DNA of 13,541 bases from contig DKCO01000058.1 of the NCBI GenBank assembly GCA_002452215.1, positions 1-13,541 on the forward strand, written 5' to 3'. Position numbers and translations under genes: made by a program. The notes beneath the pieces are model-generated. The model saw only the letters and a list, made by a program, of their open reading frames with translations. It was not told where the DNA came from and made no database searches. Shown here one piece after another: positions 13,487 through 13,541 of the stretch (the stretch's first letter is position 1; every line of letters begins with the position of its first letter). This DNA comes from Spirochaetales bacterium UBA6872. GTDB taxonomy: Bacteria; Spirochaetota; Spirochaetia; Sphaerochaetales; Sphaerochaetaceae.

Positions 13487-13541
13487 GTCAAATGTCTAAA
13501 GCAAGCCATGAAGTTAAATTTTTTTGTAACTATTCAGTCGC

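Noticed and set aside
13512..13531. AGTTA...TAACT inverted repeat after the DUF554 gene as a terminator
   Set aside because: The stem is only 5 bp and the T-run lies in the loop rather than after the stem. Nothing else is supported in 13487-13541.

Overview
The window looks like chromosomal housekeeping DNA from an anaerobic-type bacterium, most likely a spirochete of the Sphaerochaeta/Treponema kind. That guess rests on moderate A+T content, on exported proteins whose signal peptides end in small residues followed by 'SGTKE' or 'EGAQE' rather than a lipobox cysteine, and on the general gene style. No single marker fixes the taxon. I see no phage, insertion sequence, CRISPR array or tRNA.

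Layout, left to right. Positions 1-276 are the tail of an rRNA operon: the 3' part of one 5S rRNA, a second complete 5S rRNA 181 bp downstream, then a strong intrinsic terminator. metN and metI (330-2007, +) follow from their own promoter; they encode the ATPase and permease of a methionine ABC importer. Two minus-strand genes come next: a YibE/F-family membrane protein (2004-3125) and a secreted alkaline phosphatase (3173-4642). A 323-bp divergent control region (4643-4965) separates the phosphatase from metQ (4966-5784, +), the methionine-binding protein that partners MetNI. A terminator ends metQ. Then come rmuC (5856-7244, +), an ornithine carbamoyltransferase gene (7321-8328, +), a divergent LysE-family exporter / TetR-family regulator pair (8332-8910 -, 8965-9570 +), clpB (9633-12197, +), a MocA-like nucleotidyltransferase (12165-12737, -) and a DUF554 membrane protein (12800-13486, +).

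The most interesting element is in front of metQ. A good promoter is followed by a strong Shine-Dalgarno and a 22-codon ORF (4822-4890). Six of its codons are AUG, including three in a row. The last of these three is the first codon of a perfect 6-bp stem-loop that lies inside the ORF and is followed by a U-rich tract. This has the form of a ribosome-mediated attenuator that senses methionine (charged Met-tRNA) and controls a methionine importer subunit. No SAM riboswitch or T-box is recognisable there. metNI lies about 3 kb away with a very short 5' UTR and lacks this leader, so the binding protein appears to be regulated separately from the transporter core.

Second theme: four genes (rmuC, the LysE-family gene, the MocA-like gene, the DUF554 gene) have a -10-like hexamer 5-6 nt before their ATG and no Shine-Dalgarno, which suggests leaderless transcripts. 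Other genes in the window (metN, metI, the phosphatase gene, metQ, the ornithine carbamoyltransferase gene, clpB) have ordinary ribosome binding sites. Convergent gene pairs are packed very tightly: a 4-bp overlap, a 3-bp gap and a 33-bp overlap, with no terminator between them.
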